A stretch of 64,000 bases of DNA from Pseudomonadota bacterium (GTDB taxonomy: Bacteria > Pseudomonadota > Alphaproteobacteria > Rhizobiales > Rhizobiaceae): contig JAEWDP010000070.1 of the NCBI GenBank assembly GCA_023390055.1, positions 1 through 64,000 on the forward strand, read 5' to 3'. Positions 16,783 through 28,000 of the stretch are shown piece after piece. Below the pieces are notes generated by a model. It ran no database searches, was not told where the DNA came from, and saw only the letters and a program-made list of their open reading frames with translations. The position numbers and the translations under genes are program-made. Every line of letters starts with the position of its first letter. Within the stretch, counting starts at the first letter, position 1.

Positions 16783-18285
16783 CTAATTGAACCCGACAAC
16801 GTGGGTTCCCCATCTTGCGATCTGCCCAAGAAGCCAGCCGGCTGCCCAGCCGAAAAGCACAACAACCTCGAGCCTTGGATTATTGAAACCGTATCGGGAG
16901 TTAATGGCTACGAGCATCACCACACCTGGCAGTCCGTGCAAAGCAATTGCCCATAAAGCTCCCTCGAGCCCGTATAGATAGTGCCCTAGTGGCAGCAGTA
17001 TAAAAATGGAAACACTACGAACGAAATTCAGAATGGTGAGGTACCGTGGTTTTCCGATTGCCAGATAGACGTTCGACAGCACCCCAAATCGGCTGATCAA
17101 CAAGCTGAATGAAAGGATCTTCAGCATCTGCCCTGCTGCTTCGTATCTTTGATCATAAAGAACATTGACGACAACATCTCCTGCAGCAAACGTTGCGCCT
17201 GCGGCGATCACGAACAACAAGTCAAAAGGAAGCCGCAGCTTCGAAAATGTAATCGGCAGCCGGTCAGGCTGATCGCGATGGATTTTGCTCAATGCGGGAA
17301 TTGCAACCGAACTGAATAGTCGATTTCCCGCTCCTTCGAGCATCAGTATGAGGTTGAACGCCAGGATATACAGCCCCAATTCCCGCGGACTGATCCAGCC
17401 AGCGAGCAGTATTCGGTCGCCATTGGCAGCGAGGACAGTAAATGTGGATGACAACAGGACCCATTTACCAAAGCGGACCAAATCCCTGACCGCTGCAGGT
17501 TCCAGTCTCAACCGATTGCCCGGCCCAGGCAAAAGCAGAAAGCTCAAGCCCGTCGTAACAGCCGAGGCTGATAATATTGCGACAACGAATGACCAAACTG
17601 AACCTGTCGTCACGGCCAGAATTATTGCGATGCCCAGGCTGACAATTTGGGCTATAACCTCAATCTTGGTTATCTGCGCCAACGCCAGTTCCCGATAGGC
17701 CGAGATGACCTTGGTCGATTGAAAACCTGCAATAACTGTGCAGAAGCATGTGGCAACGATGACTGCAGGTAGAACTGGTTCCGTATAGACAGATCCCTTT
17801 GGGAAAAGCCCGCGTGCGTTTGCGGCTGTTATCGCAAAAGCAACGCCGACACAGACAACCCAGATTGTTAACCCATGTACAATCTGTAGAGTCCATGCCG
17901 TATCGAGATAAGCTTGGCGGTCGCCCATGCGGCTCTGGATTGCCGCCGGGCGAATGCCCAGATCCGATAGCATTGCAACTGCCACCTGCACCATTGTCGC
18001 CACCGCCATCAGCCCGAACATCTCCGGGACCAGCAACCGGGTCAGGATTAGACTGCTTGCAATGCGAAGAATCTGGACACCAAGATAGCCGCTCATTGTC
18101 CAGCCTGCCGCGCGCAGTATCCGCACACTGAACCGATCTCCGATCTGTTCGGAGCTGCCCTCCCCTTGCGACGGCAAATGTTGCCTGATTGCCGGCAGAA
18201 CTGGCTGTTGTCGGGCCATTCCCGCCGGCAGCATGCGCATCAAGAAACTGTTCAAGAGCCACCTACCTTTTCCACGTCCCGACAT
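16783..18285 (-). CDS. Wzx-type polysaccharide flippase
   Basis: An integral inner-membrane protein of the polysaccharide transporter (PST/MVF) family that would flip undecaprenyl-linked sugar units to the periplasm. About 12-14 hydrophobic helices are visible across 500 residues. Family landmarks are GYLGVQILRIASSLILTRLL, PEMFGLMAVATMVQVAVAML and DLGIRPAAIQS (about 66-113), the last resembling the common FGLxxA segment. The gene starts only 35 bases after the polyketide synthase stop on the same strand, so it is probably translated from the PKS transcript. A hydrophilic N-terminal 50 residues precede the first helix, so a later start is possible. A role in exporting a PKS-modified glycolipid is inference. 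Confidence 0.85.
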   Translation of the reverse strand: MSGRGKGRWLLNSFLMRMLPAGMARQQPVLPAIRQHLPSQGEGSSEQIGDRFSVRILRAAGWTMSGYLGVQILRIASSLILTRLLVPEMFGLMAVATMVQVAVAMLSDLGIRPAAIQSRMGDRQAYLDTAWTLQIVHGLTIWVVCVGVAFAITAANARGLFPKGSVYTEPVLPAVIVATCFCTVIAGFQSTKVISAYRELALAQITKIEVIAQIVSLGIAIILAVTTGSVWSFVVAILSASAVTTGLSFLLLPGPGNRLRLEPAAVRDLVRFGKWVLLSSTFTVLAANGDRILLAGWISPRELGLYILAFNLILMLEGAGNRLFSSVAIPALSKIHRDQPDRLPITFSKLRLPFDLLFVIAAGATFAAGDVVVNVLYDQRYEAAGQMLKILSFSLLISRFGVLSNVYLAIGKPRYLTILNFVRSVSIFILLPLGHYLYGLEGALWAIALHGLPGVVMLVAINSRYGFNNPRLEVVVLFGWAAGWLLGQIARWGTHVVGFN

Positions 18286-18320
18286 AGTCTGCTTACACTG
18301 ACCCTAGGAGAGGATCATAT

Positions 18321-21300
18321 TCAGTTCACCAGTTCCCGCTCCCGTTCAGGTCTCTCATATTCATCGGGTAGTGCGCTGCCGTCTTCCGGTGACAACACAT
18401 CACCAGAGACGAGACGGTTGAGCACTGCTCGTAGACGCTCTGCCAAGACACGGACGCAGGGATCCAGCATCATCGAATCGTGATCGCCAGGTACTTCGAC
18501 GACGTCCATTTCAGAGAGATAGGGACGCCAGCCATTATCCGGTAAAATGAAATTCCGCCCTTCCTGCAGCAACCGTCCATTGGGAAGCCTGTAGACAACT
18601 CTTGGTCTGGGCCTGTACAGCGTGACGTGCCCTTTGTACGGCTTCACTTGATACACACGTGCAGCTTCCAGGAACGCCCTTTCTATTCTGATGTTGTTGA
18701 AGCCCTCCTCCATTTGATCACTTTGAAGCGCATGCGCCTTTGCAGCCCGCTCCATGATCCACCGACGGCGATCATGCCACCAGGTTGTGATGAATGCGAA
18801 GCGATGGCGCTGGACATCCTGCAACTTCATGGAAAGTTTATCCTGAAGAGACAAAGATGGCTGACGAGGTAAAGGTGTATCAAACAGTGCAAGGTGTGCC
18901 ACAATCTCACCCTGATCTTCCAACTGGCGGGCGATCTCGAGTGCGACGAGCCCACCTCCTGAATAACCTGCCAACAGATAAGGACCGTGTGGTTGTATAT
19001 CGCGTATCTCGGTCAGGTAATCCTTTGCCATATTCTCGAATGTATCATGCGGCTCGTGATCGCCATAAAGTCCCTTGGCTTGCAGCCCGTAGACGGGCCT
19101 TTCTATACCTATTGTGATTGCTAGATGACGGAGGTTCAGTATGTTCCCGAACATCCCAGCACAGATGAAAAGCGGTGTCGCCTTCTGATCTGGACGTGAA
19201 GCCATGAGGACAGCGTATAGGCGCTTAAGCTCTGGTACAGGCGGGGTAAGAGCTATTTCGGTACTCGCGGTATTTGTCGGGCCAAGTCGTTCACTGATTT
19301 TTGCCGCACACAGTGAAATTGTCGGTGCTTCGAAGAGTGTAGAGATCGGCAGGTCAACTTCAAATTCGTCCTTGATAGCCCGAAACAGGCGTACGGCAAT
19401 GAGCGAATGCCCTCCGAGATCAAAGAAGCTGTCGTTAACTCCAATGTCTTCTACCCCTAGCAACTCATGCCAACACCGCGCCAGTTTCACCTCGACGGGG
19501 CTATTTGGTTCAATATACTCAACTTCGAGGTCAGGTCGCTCAAATGTCAGATCGGCCCTTGACGATGGCCCGACCGGGTCGGCGACGAATGAAGTCAGTG
19601 TTTCAAGATCAATCGAACTGATGATTATTTCCGGGTCATGCAACGCGAGAGCACGACCCAGCGCGTCCAGTCCTTCCGTCGGGCGTATACCATGCTCTAC
19701 CTGCAATGACAGCCGCGCGGCGTCATGATGCATTGCACTTCTTTGCATCCGCGGATGTGCAGATTCCGGCGTGGGCGACGGTTGCGCCAACTCTCCTTCG
19801 AGCCGTCGCATTACAAAGCGATGGATATCGACAAGAACATTCCCGTCCTTATCGCAAATGGTAACGTCAAATGCCGCAAAGCCATCCCCGAAATCTTCGC
19901 AGTCTGCATAGCGTATCCAACTGACGATTGATGCCGCCAATGGTCCATACACGATGATTTCATCGTAGCTTGCAGGAACCCACAATGCATCATCCTCGGG
20001 ACTAGCTCCGCCAATTGTCAATGCATAACCGGTTGCAATGTCCAGCAATGCAGGATGCAACGGGTGTCCTGCAAGGTCAGCAGCGAACTCATCATCGAGA
20101 GACAGATCGGCAATGGCTTCTGATACGCCGATCTTGACCGCCCGCAAAACTGCCCAACGCGGCCCGAAGCGTAGCCGGTCAGCTTGCACAGAGGCAATTG
20201 GCGCGCCCCCGTTGAACGACATTCTTCCCTGCATCTCAGCCCAGATTGAATCAAGGTCAAGCCTTGCAGGCTGAACCCGAGCCAATGCGATCACGGCCTG
20301 CGCGTGAACGATCTGTTGAGCACCGGGCTCGCCTTGTTCCTTCGATGCTATCGTCGCCCGATAGCCATCTTGATGCGGCTCCAGTCGCACACGGAGTTGG
20401 CGTTGATGGTGATCATCAACGAAGAGCGGTCGTATAAATGTAAGCTCGCCGATCCGAACTGTATTTCCAAGGTCGTACTCACCCACTGCTTGCATCAAGA
20501 TATCCACATACGCGGTCCCCGGAAGGATGGCGTTCCCCGATAGTAGGCGGTGCTCATTCAGGACCCAGTGGGAATCTGCAGACAACGCTGCCTCCAACCA
20601 GAATGGTTCGTTCAGCTCACTTGCGACCCAACGATCAAAGAAGTTTGATTTCGTTTGGTATTCCACCGGCAGTGAGGCAGATGCAGCGCCAGCCGCTCGA
20701 GCTGCTAACCCGACCTCATTCCAGATACCCCAATGAATAGCCAGTGTTTGCCGCTCACTGTCAGACGCGACAGACTGAGCGTATGCGTTCATATATACGT
20801 TTGCAGCAACGTAACCGATCTGGCCCGCTCGAGGTACATCCGTACTAGTCGATGAAAAAAGCACCATGAAATCAAGATGGACCTGCTGAAAGATGGCATC
20901 GATTACACGTAGCCCCGTTACTTTGGGCAGTATGACGCGTTGCAAAGTCTCCTTGTCAGTGGTCTGAACTAGCCCATCATCCAGGGCGCCTGCACAGTGG
21001 AAAACACCGTCGATCTTACCGAAATGATCAAGGGATTCTCTGACAGCACGTGTCATTTGTTCGCCGTCAGTAATGTCTGCCTTTACGTAGAAAACATCAG
21101 CTCCAGCTTCCTGCAAACATTTGATCTTTGCTATCGCCCAAGATACTCGAGGATCAGCGAATTTTGGTCTGAAGGAGTTCCAATGCTCCTGTGGTGGAAG
21201 CTTTAGACGTGCAACGAGTATCAAGCGAGCCTGATGCTTTGTCGCGAGTTCGAAGGCAAGTGATAATGCAACTTCACTCAGGCCGCCGGCAAAGAAATAG

Positions 21301-24300
21301 ACACCCCGATCCTTGATATGACAATCGACAGTCTCGACACGTTTCAGAGGGCATCGTTCATATATCCTGGTGAACCGTCTTTCTCCGCGAATAGCGACAA
21401 CTTCGTTACCAGCGACCCCATGGATCTCATCCCATAATTGGTCAACAAGTGTCTGATTGCCGGTCTCAGCAGCCATGGGTTTCGGTCTAGCGATGATCGG
21501 CCAGATCGACGAAGGGGTACGTTCTGGCTGGCCAGCGGCGATATCAAGCAATCGCACCGTAACCCCGGGAAGCTCTTTTGGCAGTACCAGTGCAGGTCCG
21601 AGGACCATCGCCTTGTCAGGGCTGACCTTCTCGTCATTGTCAACTTTCAAAACATTTCGCGTCACAATACTTATTGCAAGCTGACCATCCAGCGCCATAT
21701 TCGCCCATGCTTGCCCCAAATCGAACAGACTGCTGAAACCCCAATCCTGATCTTGGTGAATACGACTTGATCCCGCCCTAACCCGATCCATCCTGTCGGC
21801 CAGCCACATGTGGACCACATGATCTGGAATGATTTTTCGAGAACGGAGGCTCTCGAGCAACAACCTATAGTCCTCTCCTCCGACCTCTGCGCATAAGGTA
21901 TACTCATCAGGCTGCCGTTGGCGAAATCCATCTCCCCGGCTCACCGTCACGACGTGGTGGCCCTCATTGCGCAGCTTCTCGGCCAGTACAGTACCGAAAC
22001 CATCATTATCGAGAAACAGCAGCCAAACCTTATGCTCGTTCGCAGCACCTCTCAGCACGTTGGCCACTGACCGTTGCCAGCAGGGGCGATATCCCCACTG
22101 TTCGATATCTGTCTGCTTGCTAAGGATCACCGGTGGCAGCCGGTTATCATTCAGCCTGTTTGGCTCAATGAAGTATCTTTGATGCTGAAAAGGATATGAT
22201 GGGAGCGACACACGACGAGATCCAGGCCCGTCTGTAAGTTGATTTAGATCGACCGGCAATCCCGCCGCATATGCACGCCCCATCGCCATATGGAAGTGTG
22301 CTTGATCATTTTCCAGCTCATCCATATGAGGCAGAGAGTGGATGACACGCGACGGTGCGATCCCCTGAGCCTTTGCCAATGATGAAAGCACACGGCCGGG
22401 CCCTGCTTCAATGAAAACGAAACCAGGCTCTGACGACAACACCATTAAACCTTGCGCAAAGCGAACAGTCTGCCGCAAGTGGTCCCTCCAATAGCGCGGG
22501 TCAGTTGCCTCATCATCACGCATTGGTGCGCCACTGAGATTGGAGATGATCGGGATGGTTGGTGCGCGAAGTTCCAGTCCTGCTACAAATGCTTCGAATT
22601 CCGACAATATGGGATCAAGCAGCCTTGAATGAGCTGCAATGTCAATTGCGAGCCTTCGTGCCTCGATAGCATTGTCATTTAAGAATTTCTCGAACCCCTG
22701 CAGATCTTCGTCAAGACCGGATACAACACAGAGTGATGGTCCATTGACACAGGCCAGATCAAGTGTTTCGGGTAGTCGGGAGAGGAGTGCTTCCTCGTCG
22801 AGAGGAACGCTCAGCATGCCACTTGGCTGCACTCTTTCAAACAGCTCGCCGCGAAAGCGAACCAGCTGAACTGCATCCTTCAATGTCATTACACCGGCGA
22901 CGCAGGCGGCCGCGTATTCTCCCATCGAATGTCCGATCATCGCTATCGGTTCCAGGCCGCGTTGCTGCCAAAGCTTCGCTAGAGCTACCTCGGTAACAAG
23001 TATTGCTGGCAGCTGTAACGATGGCTTCAGAAAAAGTGCCGCAGCGTCTTCAGCGTCTTCACCCAGCCATACATCACTAATTTTGTCCGCCACCTCTGGT
23101 GGCAAATATGAAAGGCCCTCATCAACGACAGCCCTGAACAGGCGATCTCGCTCGTAGAGGTTCTTCGCCATTCCGGGATACTGGACACCGCCTCCGGGAA
23201 ACATGAATACGCCGGCTTCGGCCCGGTCCAGCGTCGACTGTCTCACCGCATGTGTCGTATCCGTGAGTACGGCAAGCGCTTCTTCACGATTGCGCGCTGC
23301 AACGATTATCCACTCGTCGAACTTCTTTCGACAATGCAACAATGTATGTGCAACATCCTTAAGAGCAATGTCCGGGTTTGTTGTCAGCCATGTTCCCAGG
23401 CGCTGTGCGCAAACATCTACAGCCCGCCGCGTTCGTGCTGATAGAAGCAAAAGCACCGGGCTATCGCGCGCTTCATCAGGCTGCATCTCTTCGGGCTTGC
23501 TGTAGGGAACTGGCGCTTCCTCAAGCACAACATGCGCGTTCGTGCCTCCGACGCCAAGCGAATGTACGGCTGCGCGCCGTGGTCCATTGCCAATTGGCCA
23601 TGGTGAAAGCTTGGAACAGACCATAAAAGGGCTTCGATCAAAATCGACGGCGGGGTTGGGTTTCTCAAAACCAAGAGTTGGTGGGATCTCACCATGCTTC
23701 AAAGATAGGGCAGCCTTGATAAGGCTCACGACGCCAGCGGCAGTATCGAGATGACCTATGTTGGATTTAACCGACCCAACATAGCAAAACTGGTTCGAAT
23801 GCGTGGATTGCCTGAAGGCTTGTGTCAAAGCCTCAATTTCGATCGGATCTCCAAGGTTGGTTCCGGTCCCATGGCACTCAACATAGCCAATTGTTTCCGC
23901 ATCAATATCGGCGATTGCTTGCGCCTCAACTACGACTTGTGCCTGTCCTGCGACACTAGGCGCCAGGTAGCCGGCCTTGCCACCACCGTCGTTGTTAATC
24001 GCTGTTCCCTTGATCACTGCGTGGATGGTATCGCCATCGCGAAGTGCATCTTCAAGTCGACGCAAAACAACAACGCCGGTACCGCTGCCAAACACCGTCC
24101 CAGCGGCCCGATGGTCGAATGGTCGACAATGCCCATCAGGGGATAAAATTTCGCCCGGGTTGAATATATATCCGCGGCGATGGGGGAATTCGATCGTCAC
24201 CCCTCCCGCCAACGCCATGTCACACTCGCCATTTAGGAGGCTCTGTGCGGCAAAATGGACGGCTACCAATGAGGTGGAGCAAGCTGTCTGAACATTAATG

Positions 24301-24830
24301 CTGGGCCCCTTCAGATCGAAGAGGTACGAGGTTCGCGTCGCCAAAAAATCCTTGTCATTTCCAGTATGTCTCAGCAGGAACATTCCCACCTGATCGACCA
24401 AGTCACGATTACTGCAGACGTTGAAGTAGAAATAGCTTCCCATGCCACAGCCGGCAAACACTCCCACTGGCTCGCCCGACTGGCTCGGTATTCTTCCAGC
24501 ATCTTCTATGGCCTCCCATGCACACTCCATGAACTGCCGGTGTTGAGGATCCATGATCGAGGCTTCTTTCGGACTGAGGCCGAAGAAGTCCGCGTCAAAC
24601 ATTTCCATGTCGGGTAATTCAGCTGCTCGTGCCACATACCGCGGATCTCGGATTCGTAGAGGATCTTCTCCGCTTTCAAGCAATTCTTCGCCTGACAAGT
24701 CACGGATGCTTTCGACACCATTTCTGAGGTTGTCCCAGAATTCGGATGTGCTAGATGCCCCAGGTACCCTTAACGCCATACCGATTATAGCAACGTCATT
24801 GGCTCCAATTTGGCTCTTTGCTTCAAACAT
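18321..24830 (-). CDS. Type I polyketide synthase, KS-AT-KR-DH-ACP-TE
   Basis: This single-module megasynthase (2169 residues) would condense malonyl-type units on a carrier and release the product by thioesterase. Domains in order: ketosynthase about 12-435 with Cys184 (TACSTSL), His320 (CHGTGT) and His360 (NIGHLD) all present; acyltransferase about 540-850 with Ser635 in GHSMGE; ketoreductase with structural half about 960-1150 and catalytic half from about 1175, loop AGGLSEVA and GYVAAN near 1342; dehydratase with H in NEHRLLSG near 1427 and D in HPALLD near 1594; carrier protein with Ser1809 (DLGGHSL); thioesterase with Ser1957 (GYSGGG) and the GDHDSMM His near the end. KR before DH is not the usual order. 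ATG at 24830 is chosen because GGAGGGTGGGG precedes it. The flippase follows 35 bases downstream and a starter NRPS diverges upstream. Confidence 0.93.
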   Translation of the reverse strand: MFEAKSQIGANDVAIIGMALRVPGASSTSEFWDNLRNGVESIRDLSGEELLESGEDPLRIRDPRYVARAAELPDMEMFDADFFGLSPKEASIMDPQHRQFMECAWEAIEDAGRIPSQSGEPVGVFAGCGMGSYFYFNVCSNRDLVDQVGMFLLRHTGNDKDFLATRTSYLFDLKGPSINVQTACSTSLVAVHFAAQSLLNGECDMALAGGVTIEFPHRRGYIFNPGEILSPDGHCRPFDHRAAGTVFGSGTGVVVLRRLEDALRDGDTIHAVIKGTAINNDGGGKAGYLAPSVAGQAQVVVEAQAIADIDAETIGYVECHGTGTNLGDPIEIEALTQAFRQSTHSNQFCYVGSVKSNIGHLDTAAGVVSLIKAALSLKHGEIPPTLGFEKPNPAVDFDRSPFMVCSKLSPWPIGNGPRRAAVHSLGVGGTNAHVVLEEAPVPYSKPEEMQPDEARDSPVLLLLSARTRRAVDVCAQRLGTWLTTNPDIALKDVAHTLLHCRKKFDEWIIVAARNREEALAVLTDTTHAVRQSTLDRAEAGVFMFPGGGVQYPGMAKNLYERDRLFRAVVDEGLSYLPPEVADKISDVWLGEDAEDAAALFLKPSLQLPAILVTEVALAKLWQQRGLEPIAMIGHSMGEYAAACVAGVMTLKDAVQLVRFRGELFERVQPSGMLSVPLDEEALLSRLPETLDLACVNGPSLCVVSGLDEDLQGFEKFLNDNAIEARRLAIDIAAHSRLLDPILSEFEAFVAGLELRAPTIPIISNLSGAPMRDDEATDPRYWRDHLRQTVRFAQGLMVLSSEPGFVFIEAGPGRVLSSLAKAQGIAPSRVIHSLPHMDELENDQAHFHMAMGRAYAAGLPVDLNQLTDGPGSRRVSLPSYPFQHQRYFIEPNRLNDNRLPPVILSKQTDIEQWGYRPCWQRSVANVLRGAANEHKVWLLFLDNDGFGTVLAEKLRNEGHHVVTVSRGDGFRQRQPDEYTLCAEVGGEDYRLLLESLRSRKIIPDHVVHMWLADRMDRVRAGSSRIHQDQDWGFSSLFDLGQAWANMALDGQLAISIVTRNVLKVDNDEKVSPDKAMVLGPALVLPKELPGVTVRLLDIAAGQPERTPSSIWPIIARPKPMAAETGNQTLVDQLWDEIHGVAGNEVVAIRGERRFTRIYERCPLKRVETVDCHIKDRGVYFFAGGLSEVALSLAFELATKHQARLILVARLKLPPQEHWNSFRPKFADPRVSWAIAKIKCLQEAGADVFYVKADITDGEQMTRAVRESLDHFGKIDGVFHCAGALDDGLVQTTDKETLQRVILPKVTGLRVIDAIFQQVHLDFMVLFSSTSTDVPRAGQIGYVAANVYMNAYAQSVASDSERQTLAIHWGIWNEVGLAARAAGAASASLPVEYQTKSNFFDRWVASELNEPFWLEAALSADSHWVLNEHRLLSGNAILPGTAYVDILMQAVGEYDLGNTVRIGELTFIRPLFVDDHHQRQLRVRLEPHQDGYRATIASKEQGEPGAQQIVHAQAVIALARVQPARLDLDSIWAEMQGRMSFNGGAPIASVQADRLRFGPRWAVLRAVKIGVSEAIADLSLDDEFAADLAGHPLHPALLDIATGYALTIGGASPEDDALWVPASYDEIIVYGPLAASIVSWIRYADCEDFGDGFAAFDVTICDKDGNVLVDIHRFVMRRLEGELAQPSPTPESAHPRMQRSAMHHDAARLSLQVEHGIRPTEGLDALGRALALHDPEIIISSIDLETLTSFVADPVGPSSRADLTFERPDLEVEYIEPNSPVEVKLARCWHELLGVEDIGVNDSFFDLGGHSLIAVRLFRAIKDEFEVDLPISTLFEAPTISLCAAKISERLGPTNTASTEIALTPPVPELKRLYAVLMASRPDQKATPLFICAGMFGNILNLRHLAITIGIERPVYGLQAKGLYGDHEPHDTFENMAKDYLTEIRDIQPHGPYLLAGYSGGGLVALEIARQLEDQGEIVAHLALFDTPLPRQPSLSLQDKLSMKLQDVQRHRFAFITTWWHDRRRWIMERAAKAHALQSDQMEEGFNNIRIERAFLEAARVYQVKPYKGHVTLYRPRPRVVYRLPNGRLLQEGRNFILPDNGWRPYLSEMDVVEVPGDHDSMMLDPCVRVLAERLRAVLNRLVSGDVLSPEDGSALPDEYERPERERELVN

Positions 24831-25069
24831 TCCCCACCCTCCGCTGGAAGGAAAGTCCTCCCGCACGTTACCCTTCGCAATTTCGCGCCATGCCCTATGG
24901 TCGTGCAATTAACCCTTTCGAAGCGCAGCTCATCCCAAGGAAGGGGCTTGGTACGCTCCTTGGCCTTTCAGCGTAGATCGGATCAACCCTATGGCTATCG
25001 GTGTGCATGTTGATCTTTAAGCGGCCTGAGGGCTGTATCATGAGATAAAACGCGACACTGGGGGGCGGC
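24831..25069. promoter_or_regulatory. Shared divergent promoter region of the PKS and NRPS genes
   Basis: The 239 bases between the two start codons must hold both promoters, which suggests joint control of the assembly-line genes. I could not define -35/-10 boxes or an operator with confidence. Confidence 0.5.
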
Positions 25070-28000
25070 ATGAGCGGTTTCAAATCCGTTGTGGTAGGTG
25101 ATGGACTACTATTGGTGCAATGCGCCAACATTCTTCTCGAGCGCAGCCACACAATCGAGCTTGTTGCCACTGCCAATCCGCATATCCGCAATTGGGCAGA
25201 TCAACGGCAGCTTGCTGTTATTCACCCGGACGAGCTGGAAGATGCAGTCACGTCAGTCAGCTGTGATTGGCTATTCAGTATTGCAAATCTAAGGATTTTG
25301 CCGTCCCGCGTTCTGCAAAGAGCACGCTGTGGTGCCATAAATTTTCATGACGCGCTCCTGCCAGACCAGGGGGGGCTTAACACACCGGCATGGGCAATCC
25401 TTGAGGGCCGCACATGTCATGGCGTCACATGGCACGCGATGACCAGGAATATTGACGCTGGTGATATTTATATCCAATCCAGGTTTGATATCGCAGCGGA
25501 TGAAACCGCTTTTACTCTTAACAGCAAATGCTTCGAGGCGGGTATCGATACCTTTGCCGAACTCATCCCTTTATGTGAGCAGGGAACAATAAGGCCATCC
25601 CGACCGGCAAGTACGCCTGGGCGCAGCTATCTTGGTTCTGATCGGCCCGGTGCGGCAGCAACACTCGATTTTACCGAAGGTGCTGGTAAACTTGAACGCA
25701 TCATTCGAGCGCTGGATTTCGGAGAAAGCTATCCTAACCCGCTTGCGGCCCCAAAGGTCCGGCACAAAGGACGAATATTCATTGTCGAAAGTATCTCCAT
25801 CATCAATCGTACCGTGGATGCGCGGCCAGGCAGCATAATTGAATGCAATGAAGCCATGATCACGGTAGCGACCGCAGACAAGCCGGTACTTCTCAAATTA
25901 AAGCAGCCGCAGTTTGAAACCTGGACTGTTTCGTCAACCTTTCGCCCGGGTGAAGTGATATCCGCATTTACCGATGAGGAGGTAAGTGAACTCGACGCTG
26001 CCGTCATGTCGATTGCGCGCCATGAATCCCATTTCATCAGGATGCTCACCGAGAGAACCGATGTTCACCTGAATGAAGTTAAAGAGCATCCTGCGGCCTC
26101 CGGGGCCGACTGGGAGACGATAAGGCTTTCCTTCCTTGAACAGTTGGAAGAACACGAACGCATTGCCATTATCTGTTCATTTCTTGGCCGAACTTCGCAG
26201 CAGGAGCACGTGCATATCGCCTATAGGAATGACCGTTTGGCCGACTTTTGCAGTACGTATCCCGGCTTCTTTTCAGACACTGTTCCCTTGCCGTTCAGGT
26301 GGGACGAACATATGTCCCCAGGTACGGCTGTTGAGCAGATCAAAAGAAGTTTGCATCTTGGGGAGCGACGTTTAACCTATCTGTCGGACTTGACGGACAG
26401 GTATCGGGAGATTAGCGCCGCTCCTCTTACATGCGCGATTTCGAACATGCACACTACTGAAACCGCTGGTCCAGTATTCGGAAGTGTCATAACATTTCAA
26501 ACTGGTACGAGAGAATGCAATCTCTTGTACGATCGTGCACGGCTCGCCCCAAAAGATGCGCTCTCCATTAGTGATAGGCTTGAAGTATTTGCTCATGCCT
26601 TTCATCAGGGCGAAATGGTTCTTGGCGACTTGCCACTGATGGGAGATGCTGAACAGCAAACGATTCTGTATGAATGGAACAGGACCGAGAAAGACTACGA
26701 GCAAACGAAATGCGCCCATCAACTAATTGAGCGACAATCGAGACTAACGCCTGATGCGGAAGCAATTTGCAGCGGTGAAGCTTGCCTCACATATGGACAA
26801 CTTGAAGACCGTGCCAACCAGATCGCAGCTGTTTTGCGTCAGGAGGGAGTTGGCCCCGAAACGATTGTCGGCTTACACCTGCCACGAACAATCGATCTTG
26901 CAATTGCGGCAATTGCAGTCTGGAAAGCAGGCGGTGCATACCTACCGTTAGACCCCGACTTCCCGCAAGATCGACTGTCATACATGGTCCGTGACAGCAA
27001 CTGCAGACTGGTCCTGGCAAGCCACACATTTCCTGTAACGATTGCGGATTGCGCCGCCGAGGTCATGTATATTGAAGACTTGGCAGACAAGAATTCTTGC
27101 TCTCTGACACCTGTAAACGTAGGTGCCAACAACCTCGCCTATGTCATCTATACGTCCGGGTCGACTGGTCTTCCCAAAGGTGTAATGGTTGAGCATAGGA
27201 ATGTCGCAAATTTCTTTGTCGGAATGGATGATCGTGTTCCGCTTGCCCCGGGATGCCGAAATGTCTGGCTCGCAGTCACAAGCCTCTCATTCGACATTTC
27301 AGTGCTTGAGCTCTTCTGGACATTGTCGCGTGGATTCAAAGTTATCATCCATTCACCGGAGATCACTGTCGCAAAGTCGCAGGCACGGGCATCCCACCTG
27401 CAAAATGATCTCTCATTCGGTCTCTTCTATTGGGGAAACGATTCTTCGGCAGGGCCAGAAAAGTACAGGCTCCTGCTAGAAGGAGCGAAGTTTGCTGACA
27501 GCCATGGCTTCGATGCAATATGGACACCAGAAAGGCATTTTCATGCATTTGGCGGACCGTTTCCGAACCCTGCAGTAACCGGAGCGGCTGTTGCAGCAGT
27601 AACGCATAATCTTGCTATCCGTGCGGGCAGCTGTGTCTTGCCACTACATCATCCCATCCGCGTAGCTGAGGAGTGGGCTGTGGTAGATAATCTCAGCAAC
27701 GGGCGGGTCGGGCTCGCATGCGCCTCGGGCTGGATGCCGGAAGATTTTGTCATAAGGCCAGAGAACAAACCACCCATCAACAAAGGAAAGCTTATCAGCG
27801 ATATCGATATTCTACGGCAATTGTGGCGCGGAGAAGAAGTGGAATTCAACCTTGGTGATCAGAAGATTGGGGTTGTAACTCAGCCCCGTCCTGTTCAAAG
27901 GGAATTGCCGATATGGCTGACGACCGCCGGAAATCCCGAAAGCTATCGCAATGCTGCGCGTTCCGGTTCACACGTATTGACCCATCTCCTCGGTCAGTCG

